Assembly: GCA_963795335.1 (NCBI GenBank)
Contig: CAWCHI010000015.1
Coordinates: forward strand, 248,001 to 312,000
Length of the DNA: 64,000 bases
DNA from: Trebonia sp963795335
GTDB taxonomy: Bacteria > Actinomycetota > Actinomycetes > Streptosporangiales > Streptosporangiaceae
Direction of reading: 5' to 3'
Shown here: in pieces, positions 26,074-34,044 of the stretch
Position numbering within the stretch: position 1 is the stretch's first letter
Layout of the letters: each line of letters opens with the position of its first letter
Position numbers and translations under genes: made by a program
The notes under the pieces: model-generated
Database searches by the model: none
What the model was told of the DNA's origin: nothing
Seen by the model: only the letters and a program-made list of their open reading frames with translations

Positions 26074-27996
26074 ATGAGGAACGAATGGCCGCATACCGGG
26101 GACGGGCAGGAGATGACTCCGGCCGACCAGGGGATCGTGCCGTTCGGGCCTGAGGATTCGTGGCCGACCGGGTACTCCGCTCCAGGGTTCAGCGACAGCG
26201 GCTACCGCTACGAGGCGACGCAGTCCCCTCAGCTCCCGGCCAGCAATCAGGGCGCTCACCCGTATGCCGCCTTCAACGCGGCGGGCTACGGCGATGACGG
26301 TTACCGCGACCCGGGGTACCAGGGGCCGTCCGCGCAGGACGCGGGGATCGCCGGGACGCGGACGGTACGCGGCTTCATCGAGCCGGACCAGGGGCACCCG
26401 CGCTATCCGCTTTCCAGCCCGGTCGACCCGGGCTACGAGACCGGCTATCAGCAGACCGGCGCGGGCCTGGACGGCTACGGCCACGCCGGCTACGCGGGGT
26501 CGAGCTACACCGGCGCCGGGCAGATCGAGATCGCCTACCCGCCCGCCGTGACTGACAGCTCGCGCGGCCCGGACCTGTACAGCCAGCCGTGGGACTATGA
26601 GCAGCCGCTGCGTTACGACGGCGACGAGCGGCCGCACCAGACGGACGGCTACTACCAGCCGTCCGGTGACTACGGACGCGGCGGTTACCAGAGCCCAGAC
26701 GACGGCTCGGTCCGGTACCAGCCGCCCGCGTTCGACGCCGATTCGTACAACGGCTCCGAGTACTCGATGCCGGGCATCAACGGCCCCGGCTACGACCTGT
26801 CCGGCATCATCGGCACCGACGACTTCGAGGCGATCGGCTACGACGAGCCGAGCTACGGGCGTCTCTCCTACGACGACCCGCGTTACGACGACGGGCGGTA
26901 TCCCGGCCCGGCCGGGTACGCCGGCCCCGGATTCGATGAGGCCCGCTTCGATGGGCCCCGCTTCGACGTCCCCCCCTTCGACGGGACCCAGCTCGACAAC
27001 CTCTGGCGGGCGGGCGACGACGTGCGCCGCGAGGCCGGGTACGGGAATGACCGTTCCGGTGACAGCCGCCCCCGTTCGGACTCTCCCTCGGGTGGCTTCC
27101 GGCGCCGCGCCCAGCGCTCGCCGGAGACCCGCGCGGACCTCACGGCGCTGACCGAGCACACCCGGTTCGACCTCGTGGCCGACGAGACCCGGCTCGACAA
27201 CCTGAGCGCGCTGACCCCCGGCGGTGGCATCCGGCGGGTGGGTACTGCCGTGCTGGCCTCGCCGGCCACCCGGTCAGCGGGCTGGGCCCAGGACACGTCG
27301 CTGGACTACATCGGGGACCTTGACCTAGCCGACGAGCCGGTCCCGTCCGCGTTCACCCGCACGTTCGACCGGCCGCAGCAGGACACCGGCGCCCGGCGCC
27401 CGGCCGGCCGCCGCCGCGGCCGCAGCGGCGACCGGCGGCAGTGGATGGCCCTCGGGGCCATCGCCGTGGTCGCGGCGGGCGCCATCGGCGGCGTGCTCAT
27501 GAAGTACGTGTTCTCCGGCCCCAGCGGTCCCACCCACCAGGTGGTCGCCCCGCAGTCGGCGGACGGCTACACCCGGTCGGCCAACCTGGAGAAGCAGCTG
27601 CAGGTCAAGACCGAGGCGGAGCAGGTCGTCCAGGCCAGCTCGAACCAGGCCAGCGACGTCGTGTCGGCCGTCTACCAGCAGGGCATGATTTCCGCCAGCT
27701 CTGGCGGCGACGCGCAGATCTTCATGTTCGTCGGCGGCAAACTGGCCGGAGCTGATCCGGCTGCCTCCGTGGCGAACTTCGAGCAGACCTACAAGGGTGC
27801 CACGGCGGTATCTCCCGGATCGCTCGGCGGCGAGGCAGCCTGCACCACGACCTCGCTCAACAACCAGAGCGCGGCCATGTGCGTGTGGTTCGACAACGAC
27901 ACCTTCGGCACCGTGGTATCGCCGACGATGACGACCGGGAAGCTCGCCGCCACCATGGACGCGGCCCGGCCGAGCCTGGAACTGCGGCAGAAGTAG
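26074..27996 (+). CDS. Tyr/Gly/Asp-rich disordered membrane protein of unknown function
   Basis: A 640-residue protein that I do not recognise. Residues 1 to about 330 are low complexity, with many degenerate GY/YD units (for example 'GYGDDGYRDPGYQGP', 'YDDPRYDDGRYPGPAGY'). A charged linker with 'LTEHTRFDLVADETRLDNL' follows, then an Arg-rich stretch 'RRPAGRRRGRSGDRR' just before one membrane helix ('MALGAIAVVAAGAIGGVLMK', about 456-476). A globular extracellular domain of about 150 residues, with two cysteines, is last. The positive-inside rule puts the Tyr-rich half in the cytoplasm. The start has a good GAGGTGA. Cytoplasmic tyrosine-rich tails can be phosphorylated or phase-separate; this is speculation here. 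Confidence 0.72.
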   Translation: MRNEWPHTGDGQEMTPADQGIVPFGPEDSWPTGYSAPGFSDSGYRYEATQSPQLPASNQGAHPYAAFNAAGYGDDGYRDPGYQGPSAQDAGIAGTRTVRGFIEPDQGHPRYPLSSPVDPGYETGYQQTGAGLDGYGHAGYAGSSYTGAGQIEIAYPPAVTDSSRGPDLYSQPWDYEQPLRYDGDERPHQTDGYYQPSGDYGRGGYQSPDDGSVRYQPPAFDADSYNGSEYSMPGINGPGYDLSGIIGTDDFEAIGYDEPSYGRLSYDDPRYDDGRYPGPAGYAGPGFDEARFDGPRFDVPPFDGTQLDNLWRAGDDVRREAGYGNDRSGDSRPRSDSPSGGFRRRAQRSPETRADLTALTEHTRFDLVADETRLDNLSALTPGGGIRRVGTAVLASPATRSAGWAQDTSLDYIGDLDLADEPVPSAFTRTFDRPQQDTGARRPAGRRRGRSGDRRQWMALGAIAVVAAGAIGGVLMKYVFSGPSGPTHQVVAPQSADGYTRSANLEKQLQVKTEAEQVVQASSNQASDVVSAVYQQGMISASSGGDAQIFMFVGGKLAGADPAASVANFEQTYKGATAVSPGSLGGEAACTTTSLNNQSAAMCVWFDNDTFGTVVSPTMTTGKLAATMDAARPSLELRQK

Positions 27997-28043
27997 CGCG
28001 CCTGCTCCGCCGGATTCCACGGGCGCTTACCGCCCGGGCCGGG

Positions 28044-29699
28044 TTAGCTGGCCTGGCCGGAAGGTGGATCTGCGGGCGTGCCGTTGTCTGGCGTCTCCCC
28101 CGTCGCGGTCGCGTCGGCCGCCGGCTTGACCGGGGCGGAGCGGCGGCGGACCGACAGGCGGGTCACTGCCAGCACGAAGGCCAGGGCCAGCGCGGCCAGG
28201 CCGGCCAGCTGAGCCCCGACGACTGGCGCGCCCCCGGGTAGTGCTGACGTGTTCGCGACCGGGCGGGCCTTTGCCTTCGGGGCGCTCGGCGTCGGCTGTG
28301 GGTGAAGGGTGGGGAACAGGCTAGCTGCGTTGCCGCTGGGACTCGCGCTCGCGGCCGGCAGCTCTGGCAGCGTGCCTGCGGGCAGCGGGGTGCTAACCGG
28401 TGCGTCAGTCGCGCCGGCGCCGGGTTCCAGTCCCTGCGCCAGCCCCTGGCCCTGCGAGCCGCTTAGACCGGCACCACCCCCCAGTGACCGCTCCGGATTG
28501 GAGCCGCCGGAGCCGGATCCGCCTTGGTCCGAGCCTTCCGTGCCGGAACCGCCGGAGTTGCCGGAGCCGCCCGACCCTAGCTGCCCAGAGCCAGCGCCGG
28601 AGTTGCCGGAGCCGCTGGAGCCGCTGGAGCCGCCCGGGCCAGTTCCGGACCCGCCCGAGCTGCCTCGACCGGAGCCCGAGCCGCCAGATCCGCCCTGGCC
28701 GGATCCTGAGCCGCCGCTCTGCGTCGGGGAGCTGGTCTTGCCTGGCTCGAGGGTCCGGGTCGGGGACGGGTGGCTGGCCGGGGGCGGGGTGATGGTGACG
28801 ACGGCCGCGGCGGCCGGGGCCTGGATCAGGCGGTCGGCGCTGCCGGTGACGGTCAGGCTGACCGACGTGACCGTGCTGGCCTTGGCGGGCACGGTCACCA
28901 GTGCCTGCAGCTGCCGCGGGGCGGAGGACGGGTCGACCGTCCCCAGGGCGCACGACGACGTGCCGTCGTTGCCGCAGCCGAAGCTGAACCGGGGGCTGCC
29001 CGCGCTGGCCGGGACCGACCGCAGCCTGATGACGGCGTCGGGCACGCGTCCGCCGATCGCCCAGACTCCCACCGTCCACTTCACGGCGGAGCCGCGCTTG
29101 CTGCTCGCCTCCACCGGGGTCACTTCCAGGCAGAGGCTGACAACGGTGGTCTGCGCCAGTGTCCTGGCCCCGGTTTGCCGCCTTAGCTGCTTCTTCCGGT
29201 CCTCCGGGCGCGGCTTGTGCTTGCCCCCGTGCTCGTGCTTGTGCTTGTGCTTACGGGGGGGCGCCTTGCCGGGCGACCGGGTTGGCGCCGGGCTGCCCGA
29301 AGCCGACGGCTTGCCAGGGGATCCCGAGGCGCCCAGGGATCGCGTCGCGCTCGGTGACCCGGTAGGACTGGCCGAGGGCGAGGTACTGGGGCTGGCGGGT
29401 GGGTCGGCCGACGGGGTGGCCGACGGGCTGCCCGGGGCCGCCGTCGCGGACGGGGTGCTGCTCGCGGATGTGGTCGGCGATGACGTCCCGGCCCCGCTGG
29501 CGCTGGTCGGGGACGGGCTCGGCCTGCCTGACGGCAGGCTGAGCGGCTCGCAGGACCGGGCGCTGACCGCGGCCGTCAGGCTCGCCGCCGCCGCGGTGCC
29601 CGGGGCCGCGGCGAAGCTGAACCCCGATGCTGCCGCCGCGACGAGCACACCCCCTGTCATCAGGGCGGCTGTCGCGGGTCGGACCTGCGCCAAACGCAT
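28044..29699 (-). CDS. Secreted Ser/Pro/Gly-rich surface protein with C-terminal membrane anchor
   Basis: A 551-residue exported protein. The N-terminal signal sequence 'TAALMTGGVLVAAAASGFSF' is followed by a Ser/Thr/Pro-rich region (about 55-150) and a basic His/Lys patch 'RKHKHKHEHGGKHK'. A compact beta-rich domain with four cysteines comes next (about 175-290, 'VVSLCLEVTPVEASSKRG', 'FSFGCGNDGTSSCALG'), then a long GGSGSG-type repeat (about 320-410), and near the C-terminus a membrane helix 'LAGLAALALAFVLAVTRL' followed by Arg residues. There is no LPXTG motif, so it is anchored by the helix. It is convergent with the Tyr/Gly-rich protein gene, about 50 bp away. Function unknown; wall-spanning stalk architecture is suggested. 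Confidence 0.72.
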   Translation of the reverse strand: MRLAQVRPATAALMTGGVLVAAAASGFSFAAAPGTAAAASLTAAVSARSCEPLSLPSGRPSPSPTSASGAGTSSPTTSASSTPSATAAPGSPSATPSADPPASPSTSPSASPTGSPSATRSLGASGSPGKPSASGSPAPTRSPGKAPPRKHKHKHEHGGKHKPRPEDRKKQLRRQTGARTLAQTTVVSLCLEVTPVEASSKRGSAVKWTVGVWAIGGRVPDAVIRLRSVPASAGSPRFSFGCGNDGTSSCALGTVDPSSAPRQLQALVTVPAKASTVTSVSLTVTGSADRLIQAPAAAAVVTITPPPASHPSPTRTLEPGKTSSPTQSGGSGSGQGGSGGSGSGRGSSGGSGTGPGGSSGSSGSGNSGAGSGQLGSGGSGNSGGSGTEGSDQGGSGSGGSNPERSLGGGAGLSGSQGQGLAQGLEPGAGATDAPVSTPLPAGTLPELPAASASPSGNAASLFPTLHPQPTPSAPKAKARPVANTSALPGGAPVVGAQLAGLAALALAFVLAVTRLSVRRRSAPVKPAADATATGETPDNGTPADPPSGQAS

Positions 29700-30292
29700 G
29701 AGAACGCCCTAATAGTGCTATTGGTTTACCGTCCGGGCCGATTGACTGCTATTCGGTGGTCACCGGGCGCTGGATTGCTTGTTCCGCTCGGTCCGCGCTC
29801 AAACCACGAACCGGCCCGGGGCGCCAAGGCTGTCCTACCCGGTTGACCGTGAACATCACGGAGTGAGCTTGCGAATACTGAGAGTGTCAGCTAGCGTTTA
29901 CTTGTGACGCTCCATGTGCGGAGCGTATTACCTGTGCGGCCGTGTTCCGGTCGGGGCGGAAAAATTTCGCGCAGGATCATCCGGGGGTGGGGCCCCGGAA
30001 AGCCGGGCCGGCACGGACATGCAGGCGGCGCACGCGAGAGATGGTTACTCAACGTGACCTAGCTCACGGGGTAACTTTCCGCGAAGTTGGTATGGGCCTG
30101 CGCGATCTGGTGTTTACTACTGATCAGTTAGCACCCCAGGCGTGTGATGGTTGCCCCCCCGCAACAAGTCGCCCTGACCCGCGTCAACGTCCATGCCCCT
30201 GCCGTCGCTACGGTGCGTCGCACCGGCGGGCAGTGTGACGGGTGAAAGCAGTGCGCCTACCCCACTAGAGGCGCCACCCCAAGGGCTATCTC
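29700..30292. other. Long intergenic region / possible structured leader
   Basis: 593 bp between divergent genes for exported proteins, with no supported gene. It contains TTGACC at 29842-29847, and several GC hairpins, for example GGGGTGGGGCCCCGG near 29985-29999. At about 30124-30146 a stretch reading CAGTTAGCACCCCAGGCGTG resembles the 3' part of c-di-AMP (ydaO-type) riboswitches, which often precede actinobacterial wall-hydrolase genes. I could not lay out the rest of that fold, so the resemblance is only a lead. Confidence 0.3.
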
Positions 30293-31366
30293 TTGAAGCA
30301 CCGTTCACAGTCACGCATGTCCACATTTACCCTCGCTCACGCAGCAGCAAACTCACGCACAGCGGCTGCTTCGCTCTCCCGTTCTGCCGAGGGCCTCGCC
30401 GAGGGCATTGTCCGCACGGCGGAGGGCATCGCCAGCAAGCACACGCGCATGTCGCTGGTCGCGGCCTCGGCCGCCGCCGTCGGAGTGCTCAGTGCGTCCG
30501 GCTTCGCCGTCGGCGCGGCCCCCTGGTCGCAGGCGCTCGGCAACGTCGCCGCTACCGTCCAGGGCGACTCGCAGGTCGCGACGGGTCACCCGGCCGCGTT
30601 CCCCTACAACGCGACCACTGCTTCCAAGGGCACCAACGAGCTCGACGCCCTGCACTCGGCCGGGGCCGGCTCCCACCTGACCTGGACCGCCCTGAGCCAG
30701 CGCGCCGCCCGCCCGGCCGCTCCGAAGCAGGCCACCACGACCGCTGCCACCAAGGCGGCCCAGGTCGCCGCGGGAAAGGCGGCCGCTTCCCGGGCGGCGG
30801 CTTCCCGGGCGGCGGCTTCCCGGGCGGCAGCGGCTAAGGCGACGGCCGCCGCGCAGGCAGCCGCCGCCCGTGCGGCGGCGGCCAAGGTGGCGGCGGCCAG
30901 GGCTGCGGCGGCCAGGCCGTACACCATGTACGACTCGGTCGAGCCGGGCTCCCTCCCGGCTGGCCAGCCGGCCGCGGCCTACGCCACTGGCGCCTACGCC
31001 GCGCAGCCGTCCCAGGTGACCGGCCACCGCGCGCTGCTGTGGATCGACACCAACGGCAGCGACCCGGGGGCCAACGTCCTCGACGTCGAGCCCGGCGACG
31101 CCAGCCCGGCAGGGGCCGCCCAATGGGCCCAACAGCGGCTGAGCACCCACAGGGACTCGACCGCGATCATCTACACGATGAGGTCGGACTGGCAGCAGGT
31201 CAGGGAAAACGTGGCCCACCTCCCGTCGTGGATGCAGTCCAAGGTCAAGTACTGGATTGCTGACCCGACTGGGGTGGCCCACATCGTCCCCGGCTCCAGC
31301 GCCACCCAGTGGTACTGGGGTAGCCACTACGACATCACCACCGCCAACCCGGACTTCCACGCCTAG
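30293..31366 (+). CDS. Exported protein with Ala-rich repeat and glycoside-hydrolase-like C-terminal domain
   Basis: A protein of about 357 residues. A hydrophobic export segment 'MSLVAASAAAVGVLSASGFA' lies unusually late (about 53-72). Then come a spacer, a helical Ala/Arg/Lys repeat (about 155-210, with units such as AAASR and AAAAKA), and a C-terminal domain of about 140 residues. That domain contains 'ALLWIDTNGSDPGANVLDVE', 'TAIIYTMRSDWQQVRENV' and 'QWYWGSHYDITTANPDF', reminiscent of the beta/alpha strands of GH25 or DUF1906-like lysozyme barrels; the match is weak and no catalytic pair is certain. The TTG at 30293 has AAGGG 7 nt upstream; the ATG at 30317 has no ribosome-binding site. 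Confidence 0.62.
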   Translation: MKHRSQSRMSTFTLAHAAANSRTAAASLSRSAEGLAEGIVRTAEGIASKHTRMSLVAASAAAVGVLSASGFAVGAAPWSQALGNVAATVQGDSQVATGHPAAFPYNATTASKGTNELDALHSAGAGSHLTWTALSQRAARPAAPKQATTTAATKAAQVAAGKAAASRAAASRAAASRAAAAKATAAAQAAAARAAAAKVAAARAAAARPYTMYDSVEPGSLPAGQPAAAYATGAYAAQPSQVTGHRALLWIDTNGSDPGANVLDVEPGDASPAGAAQWAQQRLSTHRDSTAIIYTMRSDWQQVRENVAHLPSWMQSKVKYWIADPTGVAHIVPGSSATQWYWGSHYDITTANPDFHA

Positions 31367-31391
31367 TCGCCGGAGTCCGGGTAACCCCGCT

Positions 31392-31570
31392 CCTGTGCGG
31401 CTGCCGCTTCCCCCCTGCGGCGGCTGGCACAGGACCCGGTGCGGGCCTGCCGCCATTCACCCCGGCGGCCGCCCGCCCGGATGTCAGGGCCGGCCAGCCG
31501 CCACCCCCCCGGCGGCGGCCGGCACCGGACGCCCCGTGCGGGCCGCCGTATCCCCTGCGGTGGCCCGCAC
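31392..31570. repeat. Array of four consecutive GC-rich hairpins
   Basis: Four perfect or near-perfect stem-loops stand head to tail: 31392-31433 (outer arms CCTGTGC/GCACAGG), 31441-31476 (GCGGGC/GCCCGC), 31489-31523 (GCCGGCC/GGCCGGC) and 31536-31570 (GTGCGGGCC/GGCCCGCAC). Each has an inner GCCGC-type stem and a C-rich loop (for example TTCCCCCCT, ATTCACCCC, TATCCCC). They fill the gap between the Ala-rich exported protein gene and a small ORF. One hairpin would serve as a terminator; four related ones suggest an amplified REP-like element. Confidence 0.7.
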
Positions 31571-31626
31571 CGGGCAATCCGGCATTTCCCAGCGGTACCA
31601 AAGGGAACAAAGGTACTGTTTTCCCC

Positions 31627-31815
31627 ATGAATCCCCCCGAAGAGATGACCCCGGAGCACGCCGGGCGGCTGGTCGGGCTGCTCGGCATGATGGGTGACCT
31701 CAGTCGCGACGCCCTGGCCTTCCTGGTCGGGCACATGGCGGCGCGGGATACCGACCTCGCCATCGAGGCGTATGCCGCCCTCATGTCGACCGATCTGCCC
31801 GCGGAAGGCGTGTGA
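31627..31815 (+). CDS. Small hypothetical protein
   Basis: A 62-residue acidic, helical protein ('MTPEHAGRLVGLLGMMGDLS', 'AIEAYAALMSTDLPAEGV'). An AAAGG lies 12 nt before the ATG, which is slightly far. Composition and codon use look coding, and no longer gene competes here. I do not recognise a family. It lies between the hairpin array and tRNA-Thr. Confidence 0.5.
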   Translation: MNPPEEMTPEHAGRLVGLLGMMGDLSRDALAFLVGHMAARDTDLAIEAYAALMSTDLPAEGV

Positions 31816-31957
31816 GGGCAGCGCCCGGAAGCCCTTCAACGGGACGCCGGAGCGCCGTGGGTGCGGTAAGCTCACCGACGTCGGAACGTGCTACGGCACT
31901 CGCCGCGTCTGCTAGGTTAGAGCCGGTAAGACCGGCAGGTCAGACAAGTGAAGACAG

Positions 31958-32030
31958 GCCCCTTTAGCTCAGTCGGCAGAGCGTCTCCATGGTAAGGAGA
32001 AGGTCTACGGTTCGATTCCGTAAAGGGGCT
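31958..32030 (+). tRNA. tRNA-Thr (anticodon GGT)
   Basis: A full cloverleaf: acceptor stem GCCCCTT/AAGGGGC, D-arm AGCTCAGTCGGCAGAGC, anticodon stem TCTCC/GGAGA with loop ATGGTAA (anticodon GGT), T-arm with GGTTCGATTCC, discriminator T, and an encoded CCA at 32031-32033. It reads ACC/ACU codons. Confidence 0.95.
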
Positions 32031-32033
32031 CCA

Positions 32034-32428
32034 GGTGAGAGAAATAATTCGAACTCTTCGAAAATACCTGGGAGCCATTCCGGGAGCCAAGTGGCTCGAA
32101 TCTCTGGCCGCCGCAGGACCCCTCAGATCGGCAACCTGCGCTGAGTGCCGCAGGGTGTCGACGTCTCGCACCCCCCTCGGCCTCTTCACGCTCCCATTGG
32201 AGCTGTGCCCACAGGCACGTCACCACGGCGCTCTTGCTCGGCGCGCTCGCCGTGCGGGTCCATCCCGGCCTCGTCCTGGCCGCTGCCTGCTGGCTCGGCC
32301 TGTGCTCCGTCCCGCTTGCGTTCCCGACGCCGCAGTACGGCGGCTGCCTGGTCGGCCCGCGCGGGCCGACCGCGACAGCCAGGCCAGCCGCAGCCGACCT
32401 GGCTGCACCGAGTTGCTCCGACAAAGGG
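32034..32428. other. Intergenic region after tRNA-Thr
   Basis: 395 bp with no supported gene. It begins with AT-rich DNA containing TTCGAACTCTTCGAA (about 32048-32062), a short inverted repeat just downstream of the tRNA 3' end, where integrative elements commonly insert. I found no copy of the tRNA 3' end elsewhere in the window that would mark an att pair. Confidence 0.4.
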
Positions 32429-33274
32429 TCAGCCGGTCCTTTGCAGTGCCCGTTCGCGCCGCTGGGCGACCCGTGAGCCAGACTCGCGGCGGGCCATTCT
32501 CCTGAGTACCAGGGGGGCGATGATGAGGCCGGCGAGGACCCAGGCGCCGAGGACGGCGGCGGTCTGCGGGGTGCGCCATGATGCCGCGATCTCGACGCTG
32601 GCGGCGCTGTTGGGCAGCAGCGCGGACCGCATCCCGAGGCCGAGCCAGTACACGGGGAAGACCTGGGCGGTGCCCTGGAGCCAGCCGGGCATGGCCGTGA
32701 CGGGGTAGAAGATGCCGGAGACCGCGGTCAGCCCGAGCAGGGGAAGGGACACGTAGCCGGCGCTGCGCGGGCTGGGGACCAGGGCGCCGAGGCCGGCGCC
32801 GAGGAGCTGGGTGCCGGCCATGCCGAAGATCAGCACCCAGGCGAGGGTGCCCCAGGAGACATCGGCGAGGTGCAGGCCGCCGGTGACGAACGCGCCGGGA
32901 ATGCCGATCATGGCAAGGTAGACCAGCACGCTCAGCGACGAGGCCAGGAGCTTCCCGGCCAGGTAGCCGGAGATCCCGCCGGGGGTGCCCCGGGCGCGCA
33001 GCAAGGTGCCGTCCTCGCGGTCCGCGGGCAGGTACTGGACCATCAGCATCATGCCGAACGCGACGAACATGCCGAGCGTTCCCGGCAGCATCAGCGCGCC
33101 GAGGGTGAACGGGCTGCCGGCCAGCTCGCGGTGCCGGAAGAAGAACAACGGGATGAGGGTGGCGGCCGGCCACAGCAGCTGGCCGGCCAGGGCGGCGCCG
33201 GAGAATGCCTGGCGGAACTCGATGAGGCCGCCGGCCAGGCCCGAGCGCAGCGGCGTGAGGGCGGGCGATGTCAT
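32429..33274 (-). CDS. ABC-2 type transporter permease
   Basis: A 281-residue membrane protein with about six helices. It has the ABC-2 layout: an N-terminal cytoplasmic part, 'LLWPAATLIPLFFF', then 'MLPGTLGMFVAFGMMLMVQY', the coupling stretch 'DREDGTLLRARGTPGGI', helices through 'GAGLGALVPSPRSAGYVSLP' and a final helix before an Arg-rich tail. The ATG overlaps the ATPase stop by 4 nt. It is the last gene of a four-gene operon. The partner ATPase lacks essential motifs, so transport by this pair alone is doubtful. Confidence 0.87.
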   Translation of the reverse strand: MTSPALTPLRSGLAGGLIEFRQAFSGAALAGQLLWPAATLIPLFFFRHRELAGSPFTLGALMLPGTLGMFVAFGMMLMVQYLPADREDGTLLRARGTPGGISGYLAGKLLASSLSVLVYLAMIGIPGAFVTGGLHLADVSWGTLAWVLIFGMAGTQLLGAGLGALVPSPRSAGYVSLPLLGLTAVSGIFYPVTAMPGWLQGTAQVFPVYWLGLGMRSALLPNSAASVEIAASWRTPQTAAVLGAWVLAGLIIAPLVLRRMARRESGSRVAQRRERALQRTG

Positions 33275-34044
33275 GCGGCCACCTCTGGGCGGTCGGCCAC
33301 TGGGGCGGGCTGGGCCTCGGCCTGGCGGACCAGGGCCAGGTAGGTGTCTTCCAGCGAGGCGCGGCGGACCTCAAGCTCGCTGATCGCATCCCCGCCCGCG
33401 GCGAGCAGCTGGCGGACGAAGGAGGTGGAGTCGCGGGTGCGGCGGCGGTAATGCTGGCCGTCCCGCGCCCAGCGGACCTCGTCTTCCCCGGCGATCTGGT
33501 CCCTGAGCTCGGCGGCGGTGCCCTGCGCGGCGATCCGCCCGGCGGCCAGGATGATGATCCGGCTGGCGAGCTTGCCTGCCTCGTCCAGGTCGTGGGTGGT
33601 CATCAGGACCGTGGTGATGGGAGTGCGGGCCTGGCCGTCCAGGCCGACCGCGGCGAGCAGGTCGCCGGCGGCCCAGGACCCGGGTTCCTGCCCGCTGGCA
33701 TAGGGACGGTAGTAGGAGGCCTGGTAGTCCAGGAACTCCCGGACCCGCCACCTGCCGTGGTCCCGCCAGGACTGCAGCACGATGCCCGTCCGTGCCCGCC
33801 AGCGGCGGTCGGCGGTGAGCGGGCTGGCGCCAAGGACGCGGACCTGGCCTGCCGAGGGCCGCCGGAAGCCTTCCAGGATCTCGACCGTGGTGGTCTTCCC
33901 GGCCCCGTTTGGCCCGAGCAGCGCCACGACCTCCCCGCGGCGCACCCGGAACGACACATCGCGCAGCACGTTCTTGGTGCGGTAGCGCATGCACAGCCCC
34001 TCGGCGCTGATGACGTCGCCGGCCTGTGCTTCCCACCGGGTCAC
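33271..34044 (-). CDS. ABC transporter ATP-binding protein lacking signature and Walker B motifs
   Basis: A 257-residue protein of the CcmA/DrrA class. It has Walker A 'LLGPNGAGKTTTVEILEG', the Q-loop 'IVLQSWRDHG', the H-loop 'VLMTTHDLDEA' and the normal C-terminal 'LRDQIAGEDEVRWA' tail. Between 'VGLDGQAR' and 'TTVLMTTHD' the family normally carries about 55 residues with LSGGQ, Walker B (LFLDEP) and the D-loop. Here they are missing, yet the frame is intact. Without them ATP hydrolysis is not expected. The GTG start overlaps the Clp N-domain gene stop (GTGA) and has GGAGGA upstream. Either it is a recent deletion or the protein has a regulatory role. Confidence 0.85.
   Translation of the reverse strand: MTRWEAQAGDVISAEGLCMRYRTKNVLRDVSFRVRRGEVVALLGPNGAGKTTTVEILEGFRRPSAGQVRVLGASPLTADRRWRARTGIVLQSWRDHGRWRVREFLDYQASYYRPYASGQEPGSWAAGDLLAAVGLDGQARTPITTVLMTTHDLDEAGKLASRIIILAAGRIAAQGTAAELRDQIAGEDEVRWARDGQHYRRRTRDSTSFVRQLLAAGGDAISELEVRRASLEDTYLALVRQAEAQPAPVADRPEVAA

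Noticed and set aside
31392..31570. Hairpin array as a CRISPR
   Set aside because: The units are palindromic over their whole length, differ in their arms and lack equal-length unique spacers; no cas genes are present.
31917..32189. Minus-strand ORF of 90 residues containing 'TESNRRPSPYHGDALPTELK'
   Set aside because: It is the antisense translation of tRNA-Thr, a well-known false gene.
32034..32505. Plus-strand ORF of 156 residues after tRNA-Thr
   Set aside because: There is no ribosome-binding site, the composition is Arg/Ala/Pro-rich and shadow-like, and it overlaps the end of the ABC permease gene on the other strand.
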